DNA from: Hyphomonadaceae bacterium
Lineage (GTDB): Bacteria; Pseudomonadota; Alphaproteobacteria; Caulobacterales; Hyphomonadaceae
Direction of reading: 5' to 3'
Assembly (NCBI GenBank): GCA_947474455.1
Contig: CANJIL010000003.1
Span: forward strand, 1-64,000
DNA: 64,000 nt
Shown: piece by piece, positions 38,951 through 48,817 of the stretch
Position numbering within the stretch: position 1 is the first letter of the stretch
How the letters are laid out: each line of letters starts with the position of its first letter
The notes under the pieces: generated by a model
The model's input: only the letters and a program-made list of their open reading frames with translations
Told to the model about the DNA's origin: nothing
Database searches by the model: none
Program-made: the position numbers and the translations under genes

Positions 38951-39418
38951 AACGACCACACCCTGGACCGGAGCGACTTCGGTCCCCAACACGCAATACC
39001 CGGACCAGCAAAACCGGCCCGAACCCACATCCAACCCCTCCTCCAAGGGTCGGATTCGTATGTGCTGTGGACGCTCAGACCGTCTGCCCAAACCCCAGGC
39101 AGGCGAGTTGTCCGGCCCCATCTCCCGACAAGAGAGAATTAACAGCCCGTTACCCAACGAAACTCCTATATTGCAGCGCAAACAACCAACTTCGCCTCCC
39201 GAGAGAGTGCACCCGAAGTCATTCACTCCGGCGGTTCATCCGTGTTTGGCGTGTCACATTTCCGGACATCGCCGATCCGACTGTTGCGCCGCACAATTGA
39301 TCATGCTTCTCGTAAGCAAAGGTCGTCGGCAAATCTATCCGGACCTTCGCCTTGCTCCTGTCATTGGGTCTGGCTAGGTGGACCGCCTGTCACCTCCAGC
39401 CACGGAGTCGGCGCCGCC

Positions 39419-40282
39419 ATGGTCGCCCCCTACTCACCGGAAAAGCCGATCGTCTCCGCCGAATGGCTGATGTCGCATCTCAATGCACCGGATGTGCGCG
39501 TCCTCGACTGCAGCTGGTTCATGCCGGATGCGCCGCAGACCGGTCGTCAGGTCTATGATGCCCACCACATACCGGGCGCCCGCTTTTTCGACATTGACGA
39601 CATCGCCGACACCGACAGCTCGCTGCCCCACATGCTACCCGGCCCGGAGAAGTTCTCGGCTCGTGTCCGCAGGCTGGGGCTGGGCGATGGCCACCGCATC
39701 ATCTGCTATGACCAGAATGGCTTTGTTGCTTCGGCGCGCGCCTGGTGGATGTTTCGCGTGATGGGCCACTGGGATGTCGCAGTGGTCGACGGCGGCTTCA
39801 ATGCCTGGCGAGCTGCAGGCGGCGCCATCGAGGATCTGCCGCCTCACGTTCAGTCCGACCGGCACTTCACCGTGCGTCCACGCCGCGATCTCGTTCGCGA
39901 TCTCGGCCAGATGAAATCCGGGCTCACGACGCAGACGGTGCAGGTGGTCGACGCCCGGTCCGCCCCGCGCTTTCGCGGCGAGGTGGAAGAACCGCGCCCC
40001 GGCTTACGCAAGGGCCACATCCCGAGCTCCATCAGCGTTCACTATCTCGAAGTCATCGCGCCCGATGGTCGGCTGAAAACGGAAAGCGAGTTGAAGGCCA
40101 TATTTGAGAAGGCAGGCGTTGATCTCGGCAAGCCGATCGTCAACACCTGCGGCTCGGGCGTTACGGCAGCGATCCTCGCCCTCGCACAATCCATAGCCGG
40201 CCACGATGACTCGGCCGTCTATGACGGTTCATGGAGCGAATGGGGCAAGCCCGAGAGCGAAACTCCGGTCGAGACGGGTTGA
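39419..40282 (+). CDS. sseA: 3-mercaptopyruvate sulfurtransferase (two rhodanese domains)
   Basis: YDAHHIPGARFFDIDDIAD; active-site loop CGSGVTA. Confidence 0.92.
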   Translation: MVAPYSPEKPIVSAEWLMSHLNAPDVRVLDCSWFMPDAPQTGRQVYDAHHIPGARFFDIDDIADTDSSLPHMLPGPEKFSARVRRLGLGDGHRIICYDQNGFVASARAWWMFRVMGHWDVAVVDGGFNAWRAAGGAIEDLPPHVQSDRHFTVRPRRDLVRDLGQMKSGLTTQTVQVVDARSAPRFRGEVEEPRPGLRKGHIPSSISVHYLEVIAPDGRLKTESELKAIFEKAGVDLGKPIVNTCGSGVTAAILALAQSIAGHDDSAVYDGSWSEWGKPESETPVETG

Positions 40283-40286
40283 GACG

Positions 40287-41468
40287 ATGGGAGCCGGCTC
40301 GGACAAGGACAACAATCCCAAGTACAGGCTTGGCACCCGTCTTTCTCATGCTGCCCGCGACCGCAATCTCACCCAGGGCGGCGTCAATCCTGTCATCCAG
40401 CGCGCTTCGACGGTTCTCGTGGAGAGTGCAGCCAAGCTTTTCGAACCGGGCGGCTGGACCTATGGCCGCCACGGCACGGCGACTCACGAAGCGCTGAAGC
40501 AGGCGCTGGTCGAGATCGAGGATACGCAACATTGCGCGCTCGTTCCCTCGGGCCTGCTCGCCTGCACTGTTCCATTTCTCGCCTTTGCCGAAGCCGGCGC
40601 GCATGTGCTTGTCGGCGACAATGTCTATGGCCCGACACGCCGTTGGTGCGATCGCACGCTGAGCCGGTGGGGCTGCGAGACGGAGTATTTCGACCCGACG
40701 ATCGGCGCCGGCATTGCGACGCTGATCCGTCCGTCTACAAAACTCATCTTCGTGGAAAGTCCTGGCTCCATGACGTTCGAAATCGCGGATGCGCCAGCAA
40801 TCGCGGCGGCGGCGGTGGCGCGGAACGTCGTCACCGTGATGGACAACACATGGAGCGGCGGCGTGTTCTACCGCCCCCTTGACCTGGGCTTCGACATCTC
40901 GGTGCAGGCCAACACCAAATATGTCAGCGGCGGCGCCGACGTGCTCAACGGCGCGATCTTCACCAATCGCGAGCCGTTGAACTCGCGCATCAAGGAAACC
41001 ATCGCCGACCTCGGCCTCAACGTTGCGGCGGACGACGCCTACGCCGTGCTGCGCGGGGCGCGCTCCCTCGCCCTGCGGATGGAGCGGCATCAGTCATCTG
41101 CGCAAGACGTCGCGCGCTGGCTTGCAGCGCATCCGGCAGTCAATCGCGTGCTTCATCCGGCGCTTGAACATGATCCCGGCCACGCCCTGTGGAAGCGCGA
41201 CTTCTCGGGATCATCCGGCCTATTCAGCATCGTACTCAAGCCATCGCAGACCAAACAGGTCCACGCTTTCCTTGATGCCCTGGAGCTCGTTGGGCTGGGC
41301 TTTTCCTATGGCGGCTATGAAAGCCTCGCCATTCACTGCGACCCGCAACTGAAGCGCACGACGACGAAGCCCGCGTTCGGCGGACCGCTGATCCGTTTAT
41401 CGATCGGGCTGGAAGATCCCGCCGATCTCATCGCCGACCTCGATCAGGCGCTGAAACAGCTCGGCTAA
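40287..41468 (+). CDS. metC: Cystathionine beta-lyase
   Basis: GGVNPVIQRASTVLV; YGRHGTATHEALKQALVEIE; SVQANTKYVSGGADVLNGAI (PLP Lys). Confidence 0.9.
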   Translation: MGAGSDKDNNPKYRLGTRLSHAARDRNLTQGGVNPVIQRASTVLVESAAKLFEPGGWTYGRHGTATHEALKQALVEIEDTQHCALVPSGLLACTVPFLAFAEAGAHVLVGDNVYGPTRRWCDRTLSRWGCETEYFDPTIGAGIATLIRPSTKLIFVESPGSMTFEIADAPAIAAAAVARNVVTVMDNTWSGGVFYRPLDLGFDISVQANTKYVSGGADVLNGAIFTNREPLNSRIKETIADLGLNVAADDAYAVLRGARSLALRMERHQSSAQDVARWLAAHPAVNRVLHPALEHDPGHALWKRDFSGSSGLFSIVLKPSQTKQVHAFLDALELVGLGFSYGGYESLAIHCDPQLKRTTTKPAFGGPLIRLSIGLEDPADLIADLDQALKQLG

Positions 41469-41474
41469 AAATGA

Positions 41475-41508
41475 AGGGCGCCCCGCACCTCTCGGTACGG
41501 AGCGCCCT
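41475..41508. terminator. Stem-loop between convergent metC and wzc-like gene
   Basis: AGGGCGCCCCGCACC-TCTC-GGTACGGAGCGCCCT, 13/15 paired. Confidence 0.65.
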
Positions 41509-41529
41509 ATGCCCCCCGGCACATCAAGC

Positions 41530-43821
41530 CTATTTGTCGTGGTAATACTTTGCGTAAGCCTTGTAGTTCGCGCTCGTGTAGGCATGGTGGCCGCGTTTGC
41601 GCAGGTCCACGAAGGTGAGCACGACGCCTGCGACGTTGGCGTGGAAGTCGCGCAGGATCTTCATCGTCTCGCGCAGCGTGCCGCGATGCGTCTTGCGCCA
41701 GCGCGTCGCCACAACCACCTGGTCGACCTTGGACGTCACGACGCGCGTTTCCGCCATCAGCAGGATTGGGCCGGTGTCAATGATGATCAGGTCATAGGTC
41801 TGCTGCAGCATGTTGAGCAGAGCGTCGAAGGCGCGGCTGCCGAAGACGTCGCGCGGCGTGTGCTTGCGGTCGGTCAGCGGCAGGATATGAAGGCCGGTCT
41901 GTTCGTCGGTCTGCACGGCGTCCGCAAGGCGGGCTTCGCCGAACAGGTATTCCAGTAGGCCCGCTTCGGCTTTCACGCCCGACACTTCGGTGAGCTGGCG
42001 CAGGCGGATGTCGCCGTCGATCACGATCGTCTTGGTGCCTGACATGGCAGCCATGCGGCCGAGGCAGAAACTCATGCTCGTCTTGCCTTCGCTGGGCAGC
42101 GAGGAGACGACCGCCACGGTCTTCGCGGCCTTGTCGATGTCCGCGAACATGACGGAGGCGCGCAGGTGGCGGTAAGCTTCGGCAAATCCTGAGTGCGGCT
42201 TGTCTATGAGGTATTCCGCGGGTTTCACTTTCGCCTTGGTGAAGTTGCCGGCGGGGTGCAGCAGCGGGATCTGGCCGATGAACGGCACACCCGCGACCTG
42301 CTCGACTTCTTCCGGGGACGACATGTAGTTGTCGAGCAACTCCATGACGAGCCCTGCAAGGCCGGCCAATGCCAGGCCAAGCATGAAGCCCAGTATCAGG
42401 TTGAGTTGGGTGTTGGGGAAGCTGGGCGCGTCGGGGGTCGGAGCATAGCTATCGATGACGGCGTCAGCATCGGTGATGCCTTCGAGTTCGCTTGTTTCCT
42501 TGAACCGGTTGTTGAACTCGTCGAACAGCGTGCGGGTCGCCTGGGCGTCGCGCTCAAGCGCGGACTGCTCGACGCCAGCGCGGTTGTTCTGCGCAAGCTC
42601 GCCCTTGGCGCGGTTGAGGCTGCCCTGCAGGCTGCTGACCCGTTCACGCGAGATCAGGACTTCCTGTTCGAGCGATGAAGCAATGCGCTGCAGTTCGGCA
42701 TCGATCTGGCGCGCGTTGTCAGCCTCTTCGGCCATGACTTTCTGATACTCGGGGTGGCGCACGTCGTAGCGGCGCGTGACGTCGGCCTTGCGTGCGGACA
42801 GGGCTGTCTGCGCCGAGCGCAGGTTGCCGATGGCGGCCGAGTTCTGCGCTTCCGCGATGGTGTCGATGCCGCGGTTGGCGCGCATCTGCTCGTTCATGTT
42901 GCGCAGGCGGGCGCTCTTGGCGGCGTATTCGGACTGCGCCTGCGTGAGCTCCGTGTTAATATCGCGAATGGTCTGCTCAGTAAGCGTCACGTCGCCGCTG
43001 CGCAGCAGGCCGGTCGAGGCTCGGTGGGCTTCAACCTTGCCTTCGGCGTCGCGCAGTTCTTCACGCAGGACAGACAGGCGTTCGTTCAGCCATTCCTGGG
43101 CGCGTTTCGTCGCCTGGAATTTCGTTTCGAGCTGGTTGTCGAGATAAACTTCCGCCAGCGTATTCGCGAGCGTGGCGGCCATCTTGGGCGAGCCGCTCGA
43201 TGCGTTGATCTCGATGATGAAGGTGATGCCGAGACGGTTCACTTTGATGCGTTCGCGCACGCCATCGATGATGCCGTCCAGCAAGTTGCGCTCGGCTTCA
43301 ATCGCTTCAGGCGAGCCCGGCGGCGGCGGCGGCGCTACGGCCTCTCCCTTGCCGAAGGGCAGAAGTCCCTTAATGAAGGATTTGACCTGTTCGATGCGAA
43401 CAGCCGTCTCGGTGGGCTTAGCAAGGCTCGAGTTGAACTCGGGGTTTTTCACGAGGTCGAGACGCTTGACGACCTTCTCGATCAGCGAACGGCTACGCAG
43501 GACTTCGGCCTCGGTGTCGAGCATCCCCGTGTTGGCTGGCATGCCTGAGAGGACGGCGCCGATGTCGACGACCTTCGTATCGCGCGTGTTGACGATGACG
43601 CGCGAGGTCGCGGTGTAGGACGGCTGCAGCTGCGAGGCGTAAATCGCGACTGCGGCGAAGGTCAGCACGAATACGGCCGCCATCGGTCCGAGGCGGCGGC
43701 GCACGGCGCGCACGATCCGCTGGATGCTGATGACGTTATCGCCCTCGCCTGTGGAGGACGGCAAGGGCGTTGCTCCGCGCGGATAGCCCGAAGTCACATC
43801 GAGGGGATAGACCTTATTCAA
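41530..43821 (-). CDS. Wzc-type exopolysaccharide co-polymerase / BY-kinase
   Basis: Wzz N-domain; VVSSLPSEGKTSMSFCLG Walker A; IVIDGDIRLRQL; C-terminal Tyr cluster YTSANYKAYAKYYHDK. Confidence 0.92.
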   Translation of the reverse strand: MNKVYPLDVTSGYPRGATPLPSSTGEGDNVISIQRIVRAVRRRLGPMAAVFVLTFAAVAIYASQLQPSYTATSRVIVNTRDTKVVDIGAVLSGMPANTGMLDTEAEVLRSRSLIEKVVKRLDLVKNPEFNSSLAKPTETAVRIEQVKSFIKGLLPFGKGEAVAPPPPPGSPEAIEAERNLLDGIIDGVRERIKVNRLGITFIIEINASSGSPKMAATLANTLAEVYLDNQLETKFQATKRAQEWLNERLSVLREELRDAEGKVEAHRASTGLLRSGDVTLTEQTIRDINTELTQAQSEYAAKSARLRNMNEQMRANRGIDTIAEAQNSAAIGNLRSAQTALSARKADVTRRYDVRHPEYQKVMAEEADNARQIDAELQRIASSLEQEVLISRERVSSLQGSLNRAKGELAQNNRAGVEQSALERDAQATRTLFDEFNNRFKETSELEGITDADAVIDSYAPTPDAPSFPNTQLNLILGFMLGLALAGLAGLVMELLDNYMSSPEEVEQVAGVPFIGQIPLLHPAGNFTKAKVKPAEYLIDKPHSGFAEAYRHLRASVMFADIDKAAKTVAVVSSLPSEGKTSMSFCLGRMAAMSGTKTIVIDGDIRLRQLTEVSGVKAEAGLLEYLFGEARLADAVQTDEQTGLHILPLTDRKHTPRDVFGSRAFDALLNMLQQTYDLIIIDTGPILLMAETRVVTSKVDQVVVATRWRKTHRGTLRETMKILRDFHANVAGVVLTFVDLRKRGHHAYTSANYKAYAKYYHDK

Positions 43822-43865
43822 CGGTCTTACTCCGGTTCGCTATTTGGTCAGCCGACTTGTCCGGC

Positions 43866-45122
43866 TTAGGGGAAGAGTTTCAGCCCAATATTGAAGATGT
43901 TCTGGTCGAGATCGCCCGCGATCGAAGGAGCGCCCGTCGTCTCGCGCGAATGCATCTGATAGCCGACTTCGATGTGGGCGTGCTTGTTCAGCTTGTAAGC
44001 AGCGCCAAGGAGAACATCGGTGAAGTCGTCCTTGCGTTTGAAGACCGGGAAACTGGGAGAGGCGTTGAAGTCGTAGGAGCCCATCCCAACCTCGCCAAAC
44101 AGCAGCACGTTGCGCAGCAGCTCGTGATCGACACGCACCGAATAACGATCGGTGTTGGCCGACAGCGATTCCGGAATGCCCGGATCAGTAATGCCGGCAA
44201 AGCCGCGGAACGACACCGTGGTGAGCTGGGTCGGGAACCACAGCAACAGCCCATCGAAGCTGAAAAACTGCACATCATCCAGGCCGGCCAAGTCCCGGTT
44301 GTCCGTAACCTGGCCCGCAGAGATTTCGCCGCGGAATGGCGCGGACAGCTCGAAGTTCACGCCGACACGCAGATTGGTCAGCGTGCTGTTGCGGATAGCC
44401 GCATCCTGCTCATAGTTGCGATCCGTCTGACGCACGTCGCCGAAGACTGCGATGTCGGGGGAAATCGCGTAGGAAAGACGCCCGCCGAGGAAGTTCTCGG
44501 TCGCGTTGCGCTGGGAATAGAAATACTTGTAGTTGTTGTCGCGCGTACCGGCCTGACCGAGCAGCGCCAAGCGATCGGATCTGAACGTGGCGCCCACTTC
44601 GGCGCCAATATACCTGTTCTGTGCGGGCTCGGGCGCGCCTTGGCTGGACGGCTCATAACGCGACTCGGTCAGCTGGCCGGCGCTGGCGTTGCCGGTGAGC
44701 TGGAAATTGCGGGTCGCATCTAGGCGGCCGTCTGCGAAAATATTGTAGTCCCTCGTCGTCTCGCTGCTCTCGCTCGAGTATTCGCGGTGATCGACGGAGG
44801 CGCCGGCCCTGAGCGCGTGAACGGACCAGGTCGAGCGCGCTTCGACCTGTGACCGTGCCCGGATGATCGTGTCGTCCACCTCGTTGGTGAATTGGGCATA
44901 GACGTTGTCGTTGAGCTCCCCGGAAAGACCCAGGCTGGAGATGATGTCAAAGCCGCTGGTGCGCATGGGTTCCGGATCGAATTCCGGCTGGCCGCGCTCG
45001 GTCACGGCCACGTGCCTTCCGCGGATGAAAGGATTGTCCTGCGCTGACGCAATTGGCGCGAAGACGCCCGCAGCGGCGCATGTCAGGAGGAGATGTTTCA
45101 GACCGAGCTTCATGTCACTCAC
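43866..45122 (-). CDS. Outer-membrane beta-barrel protein of EPS locus
   Basis: Signal peptide; repeated amphipathic strands (VRVDHELLRNVLLFGEVGMGSYDF...), C-terminal FNIGLKLFP. Confidence 0.8.
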   Translation of the reverse strand: MSDMKLGLKHLLLTCAAAGVFAPIASAQDNPFIRGRHVAVTERGQPEFDPEPMRTSGFDIISSLGLSGELNDNVYAQFTNEVDDTIIRARSQVEARSTWSVHALRAGASVDHREYSSESSETTRDYNIFADGRLDATRNFQLTGNASAGQLTESRYEPSSQGAPEPAQNRYIGAEVGATFRSDRLALLGQAGTRDNNYKYFYSQRNATENFLGGRLSYAISPDIAVFGDVRQTDRNYEQDAAIRNSTLTNLRVGVNFELSAPFRGEISAGQVTDNRDLAGLDDVQFFSFDGLLLWFPTQLTTVSFRGFAGITDPGIPESLSANTDRYSVRVDHELLRNVLLFGEVGMGSYDFNASPSFPVFKRKDDFTDVLLGAAYKLNKHAHIEVGYQMHSRETTGAPSIAGDLDQNIFNIGLKLFP

Positions 45123-45243
45123 CTTTTTGGGCGTTTCGTGGTTTCGTGGGTAGCAAGAACGGGGCCGGACACGTCCAGGGCCTCGCTATCAGGTTGAATC
45201 CTACAGGGCCGCTCCCCGACGACGACAGCTAACGCCGCGCGAT

Positions 45244-45673
45244 TCAGGGGCCGCCCATTCTCCCCTTCGTCATGTGGCGGGGCGGAGGCCCCACATCGAA
45301 TTTCAGACTGCCAGCCTTCCGGTCGGCTTCAGCGAGCGTCTTCTCCACCAGCGACCGGGCAGAATTGACCGCCGTTTCTTCCGGCTTCGGCTCTGGAATT
45401 ATCATATAGGTCGCGGCAAGCTCCCGGGCAGCTTCCCGCATCGGCGCACATCGCGCCTCGTCGGCGGCAATACCATTCAATGCTGTACCGATCACGTTGT
45501 CAGTCGCCTCAAGCTTCTTGATGTTGAATACAAAATCTTCCTTGGCATTGGAGCCGAAGCAACGGACGCCTTCGGTCAGCGGACCCGCGAGATCGGCATC
45601 CTGTGCAAAGGCGACCGGCGCGAGCGCAGCCAGGCCGATTGTAACCACGACAAAGCGAACAGACCATTTCACG
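45244..45673 (-). CDS. Small secreted hypothetical protein (GTG start preferred; longer ORF to 45732)
   Basis: VKWSVRFVVVTIGLAALAPVAFAQ signal peptide, GGAGAGG upstream; two conserved-looking Cys. Confidence 0.6.
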
Positions 45674-45777
45674 TGAGCCAATTGCCTCTCCGGTTTACCA
45701 ACAAGGTGGGGCCAGTGGTTCAAGAAGCTCATCCGCCAGAGTGTTCAAACAGCCCGGCCGTGCCTGAAAGGATTGGC

Positions 45778-46362
45778 CTAGAAGAAACGTTCGCGAACCC
45801 GGATCGTGTCGCCAGGCCGCACAACCGTCGTTGGCGTCAGCTCGACTTCGCGTTCGTTAGGGCTGTCCGAGCTTTTGATCAGGATGCGGCCGCGGTCGGC
45901 GCGATAGGTGAAATCGCCTGCGCTTGCGATCGCGTTCATCACAGTAAGGCCCGAGACGAAGGGGAACTCGCCCGGTCGGTTCACTTCGCCGAGAATGTAA
46001 TAGGGACGGCCCTTTGCCAGTTCGGTGCTGACCTTCGGTTCTTTGAGCCAGCCCTCCTTGAGTCTTGTTTCGAGAAGGCGGCTTGTGTCGGTCAACGAAA
46101 GGTTGACGACTTCAACCTGGCCGATCAGCGACATCGAGATCGCGCCTTGCCCGTCTACCACGAAGGAGCCGGAGAGATCAGGCTCGCCATAAACCGTGAC
46201 CTTCACCTCGTCGCCCGTGCCAAGCTTGTAGCCGGCGATACCCGTCCCGGTTTGGGCCAGCTCCTGAGGATTGCCCTGGGCGGGACCCGTAGCACAGGCG
46301 GTCAGCGCCAATGCACCCGCGCCCACGATCGCCAGAACGACCTTCTTGAGCGGATTCATCAT
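45778..46362 (-). CDS. Polysaccharide export protein (Wza/GumB-like OPX lipoprotein)
   Basis: LTACATG lipobox; YKLGTGDEVKVTVYGEPDLSGSFVVDGQGAISMSLIG; YYILGEVNRPGEFPF. Confidence 0.9.
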   Translation of the reverse strand: MMNPLKKVVLAIVGAGALALTACATGPAQGNPQELAQTGTGIAGYKLGTGDEVKVTVYGEPDLSGSFVVDGQGAISMSLIGQVEVVNLSLTDTSRLLETRLKEGWLKEPKVSTELAKGRPYYILGEVNRPGEFPFVSGLTVMNAIASAGDFTYRADRGRILIKSSDSPNEREVELTPTTVVRPGDTIRVRERFF

Positions 46363-46369
46363 GTTGCTC

Positions 46370-47425
46370 CTAAGAACCATTGCCCGCCGCCGCCGGCTCG
46401 ACTCGCGGGCCGGTTGAAATGAACTCGACGCCGTCATGCTCAAATCGGGCCGCGGTGAGACGGCCGCTGAGATAGGCGCCTGTATCGACCCCGATGCGCC
46501 GGGAATCCCGGTAAGGCCTGGTCGCTGGGGTGTGGCCATGAACGATCACGGCGCCCAGAGGCCTGCGGTCATCGAGGAAGTCTTCTCGGATCCAGAGTAG
46601 GTCGTATTCGGTCTGCTGGTCGAGCGGCACGCCCGGGCGCACGCCAGCATGCACAAAGACATAATCTCCGATGCGAACGCTGAGATCGAGGTTCGACAGA
46701 AAATGAAAATGCTCGGGCGGCAGCACTTCGTTAAGCGCTTCGGACGCGGCCGCCCATTCCTCTGCCGAGGTCCGTGTCCGGGGCGGGCGCACGCCATAGG
46801 ACACGAGTGTTTCCGCGCCGCCGAACTCCGCCCACCGCGGCCCGATCGACGGGTCCGTGAGGAATTGCAGCATGGCTGCTTCGTGGTTCCCCTTCAGGAA
46901 ATATGTTTCGAAGGGAGACATGGTGTCACCCAACAGGACATCAATCACATCCTTCGACTTGAAGCCGCGATCAATGTAGTCACCGAGGAAGACCAGGATC
47001 GGACGGCCTTCAAAGCCGCCTCGCGCCACGTCCTCATGAAGGTCCTGCATCAGCTGCACGAGGAGATCGGCCCGGCCGTGAATGTCGCCAACTGCATAAA
47101 CGCGCCTGCCCGTCGGAACGAGCGCAGGGGGCCCAGGGATATGAACTTGCTTGGTTACCGCAGGCGCAGGTTCGCCGCCAAAAATACGCACAAGTCCGCG
47201 TCTCAGCGGCCCAAGCACATTGCTGGTCGCTTGTGCGAGGCCAGACACTGCCTCGCCGATTTTCGGCTGCGGAATTGACAACCCGAACTCCTGTTTCGGT
47301 CCGGCGCCTGCAACAGGCGCGACGAACGGGTTACGCAACAGGCGAGCCACGCCTCCAAGCGTTCCCCGCACAAGCGTGCCGCGAGGGCCCGACGCCAGCA
47401 GCCCTGTGGCAGGCTCGCACGGCAT
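46370..47425 (-). CDS. Metallophosphoesterase (Ser/Thr protein phosphatase-like)
   Basis: VGDIHGRADLLVQLM; FLGDYIDRGFKSKDVIDVLL; FLKGNHEAAML; VHGHTPATRPY. Confidence 0.88.
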   Translation of the reverse strand: MPCEPATGLLASGPRGTLVRGTLGGVARLLRNPFVAPVAGAGPKQEFGLSIPQPKIGEAVSGLAQATSNVLGPLRRGLVRIFGGEPAPAVTKQVHIPGPPALVPTGRRVYAVGDIHGRADLLVQLMQDLHEDVARGGFEGRPILVFLGDYIDRGFKSKDVIDVLLGDTMSPFETYFLKGNHEAAMLQFLTDPSIGPRWAEFGGAETLVSYGVRPPRTRTSAEEWAAASEALNEVLPPEHFHFLSNLDLSVRIGDYVFVHAGVRPGVPLDQQTEYDLLWIREDFLDDRRPLGAVIVHGHTPATRPYRDSRRIGVDTGAYLSGRLTAARFEHDGVEFISTGPRVEPAAAGNGS

Positions 47426-47578
47426 ATCCCACGTTCATTGTGTCACCTTGTGCCCGCCACGGTCCACAGCAAAAGGCGTTCAACTATGGCGTGCATGGTT
47501 AATGCAGTTGCATGATACCGGGCTGGGCCCCGATGCGCAGTGCCGGATCAGAGGCCCGACCCTTGCAGGTTTTCGTGC

Positions 47579-48775
47579 ATGACGCGTGTTGCTTTCTTCG
47601 GTCATGACGCCGCCGACGCCGCTGTTCGTCGGCGTGTACAAGGATTCCGTGATGACGGGCTCGAGGTGACCGGCTTCACCATGCGCCGCCGCGATGACGT
47701 TGTCGTGGAATGGGAAAATGTCGATCTCGGCCGCACTTACGACGGCGCCTATCGCCAGCGGATACGGTCGATCTTCGCTGGGGCCAGGCGGGCGGCGGCC
47801 CAGCGGGACCTGCTGGCCAAGAGCGACGTAATCTACGCCCGCAACCTCGATATGCTGGCCATCGCCTTTCTCGCCAAGCTCCTTGCCGGGCTCAAGACGC
47901 CGGTCGTCTACGAGGCGCTCGACGTTCATAGATTGTTGACCAGAAGAGACCTGATCGGCCTGACGCTTCGGCGCATCGAAGGCATGCTGCTGAAGCGCAC
48001 CAAACGATTGGTGGTTTCTTCACCAGGGTTTCTGAACAATTACTTCGCCGTTTATCATCGGGGCCAGTATCGCGCCTGCCTGATCGAGAACCGGTTGGCG
48101 GCGGGCGCTGACTATGGCCAGCGCCCTGCCCGCAACGCCGCGTTCAGGGTCGCAGATCCGCTGTCGATCGGCTGGATTGGCCGGCTGCGCTGCATCCGCA
48201 GTCTGAGTCTTCTCATGGATCTCGCGCGCGAATTTGGTCCTCAGGTGCGTATCGTGATGCATGGGATCGCCTCACCGCAAGAAATCCCCGACTTCAACGA
48301 ACGCATCCAGGGGCTCGCTAACGTGGAATTCCACGGCCGCTATCGCGCACCGGAGGACCTTTCACGCATTTACGACAGCCTCGATCTGGTCTGGGCGGGC
48401 GACTTCATGGAGGCAGGCTATAATTCGGTCTGGCTGCTGCCCAATCGCATCTACGAGGGAGGTTACTACGCCGTTCCTTCCATAGCGCCGGAAGACACGC
48501 AAACGGCGAAATGGATTAACGCCCGCGCCGCCGGATTTACGGTTTCCGAGGATCTCGCCACCACGTTGCCGGGACTCATCCGTACCCTGATCGCCGACCG
48601 CGGCTCCATTGCGGTGAAGCGCTCTCACCTGCTGGATCTTCCGGAAAGCACGTTCGTCGCGCCGCACGGCGAACTTGCCGCCCTGATCTCGGATGTAACT
48701 CAACAGGCCAGTACGAACGAGAAAGCTCGTCTGACTCCCTTCACCACACGCGAGGCGCGAAAGCCCGCCGAGTAA
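47579..48775 (+). CDS. Glycosyltransferase (GT-B-like)
   Basis: LSIGWIGRLRCIRSLSLLMDLAREFGPQVRIVMHGIAS...YDSLDLVWAGDFMEAGYNSVWLLPNRIYEGGYYAVPSIA. Confidence 0.78.
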   Translation: MTRVAFFGHDAADAAVRRRVQGFRDDGLEVTGFTMRRRDDVVVEWENVDLGRTYDGAYRQRIRSIFAGARRAAAQRDLLAKSDVIYARNLDMLAIAFLAKLLAGLKTPVVYEALDVHRLLTRRDLIGLTLRRIEGMLLKRTKRLVVSSPGFLNNYFAVYHRGQYRACLIENRLAAGADYGQRPARNAAFRVADPLSIGWIGRLRCIRSLSLLMDLAREFGPQVRIVMHGIASPQEIPDFNERIQGLANVEFHGRYRAPEDLSRIYDSLDLVWAGDFMEAGYNSVWLLPNRIYEGGYYAVPSIAPEDTQTAKWINARAAGFTVSEDLATTLPGLIRTLIADRGSIAVKRSHLLDLPESTFVAPHGELAALISDVTQQASTNEKARLTPFTTREARKPAE

Positions 48776-48817
48776 TTCCGGCGGCCTATCCTAACACGCG
48801 AGCATAATTTTCTGTCC

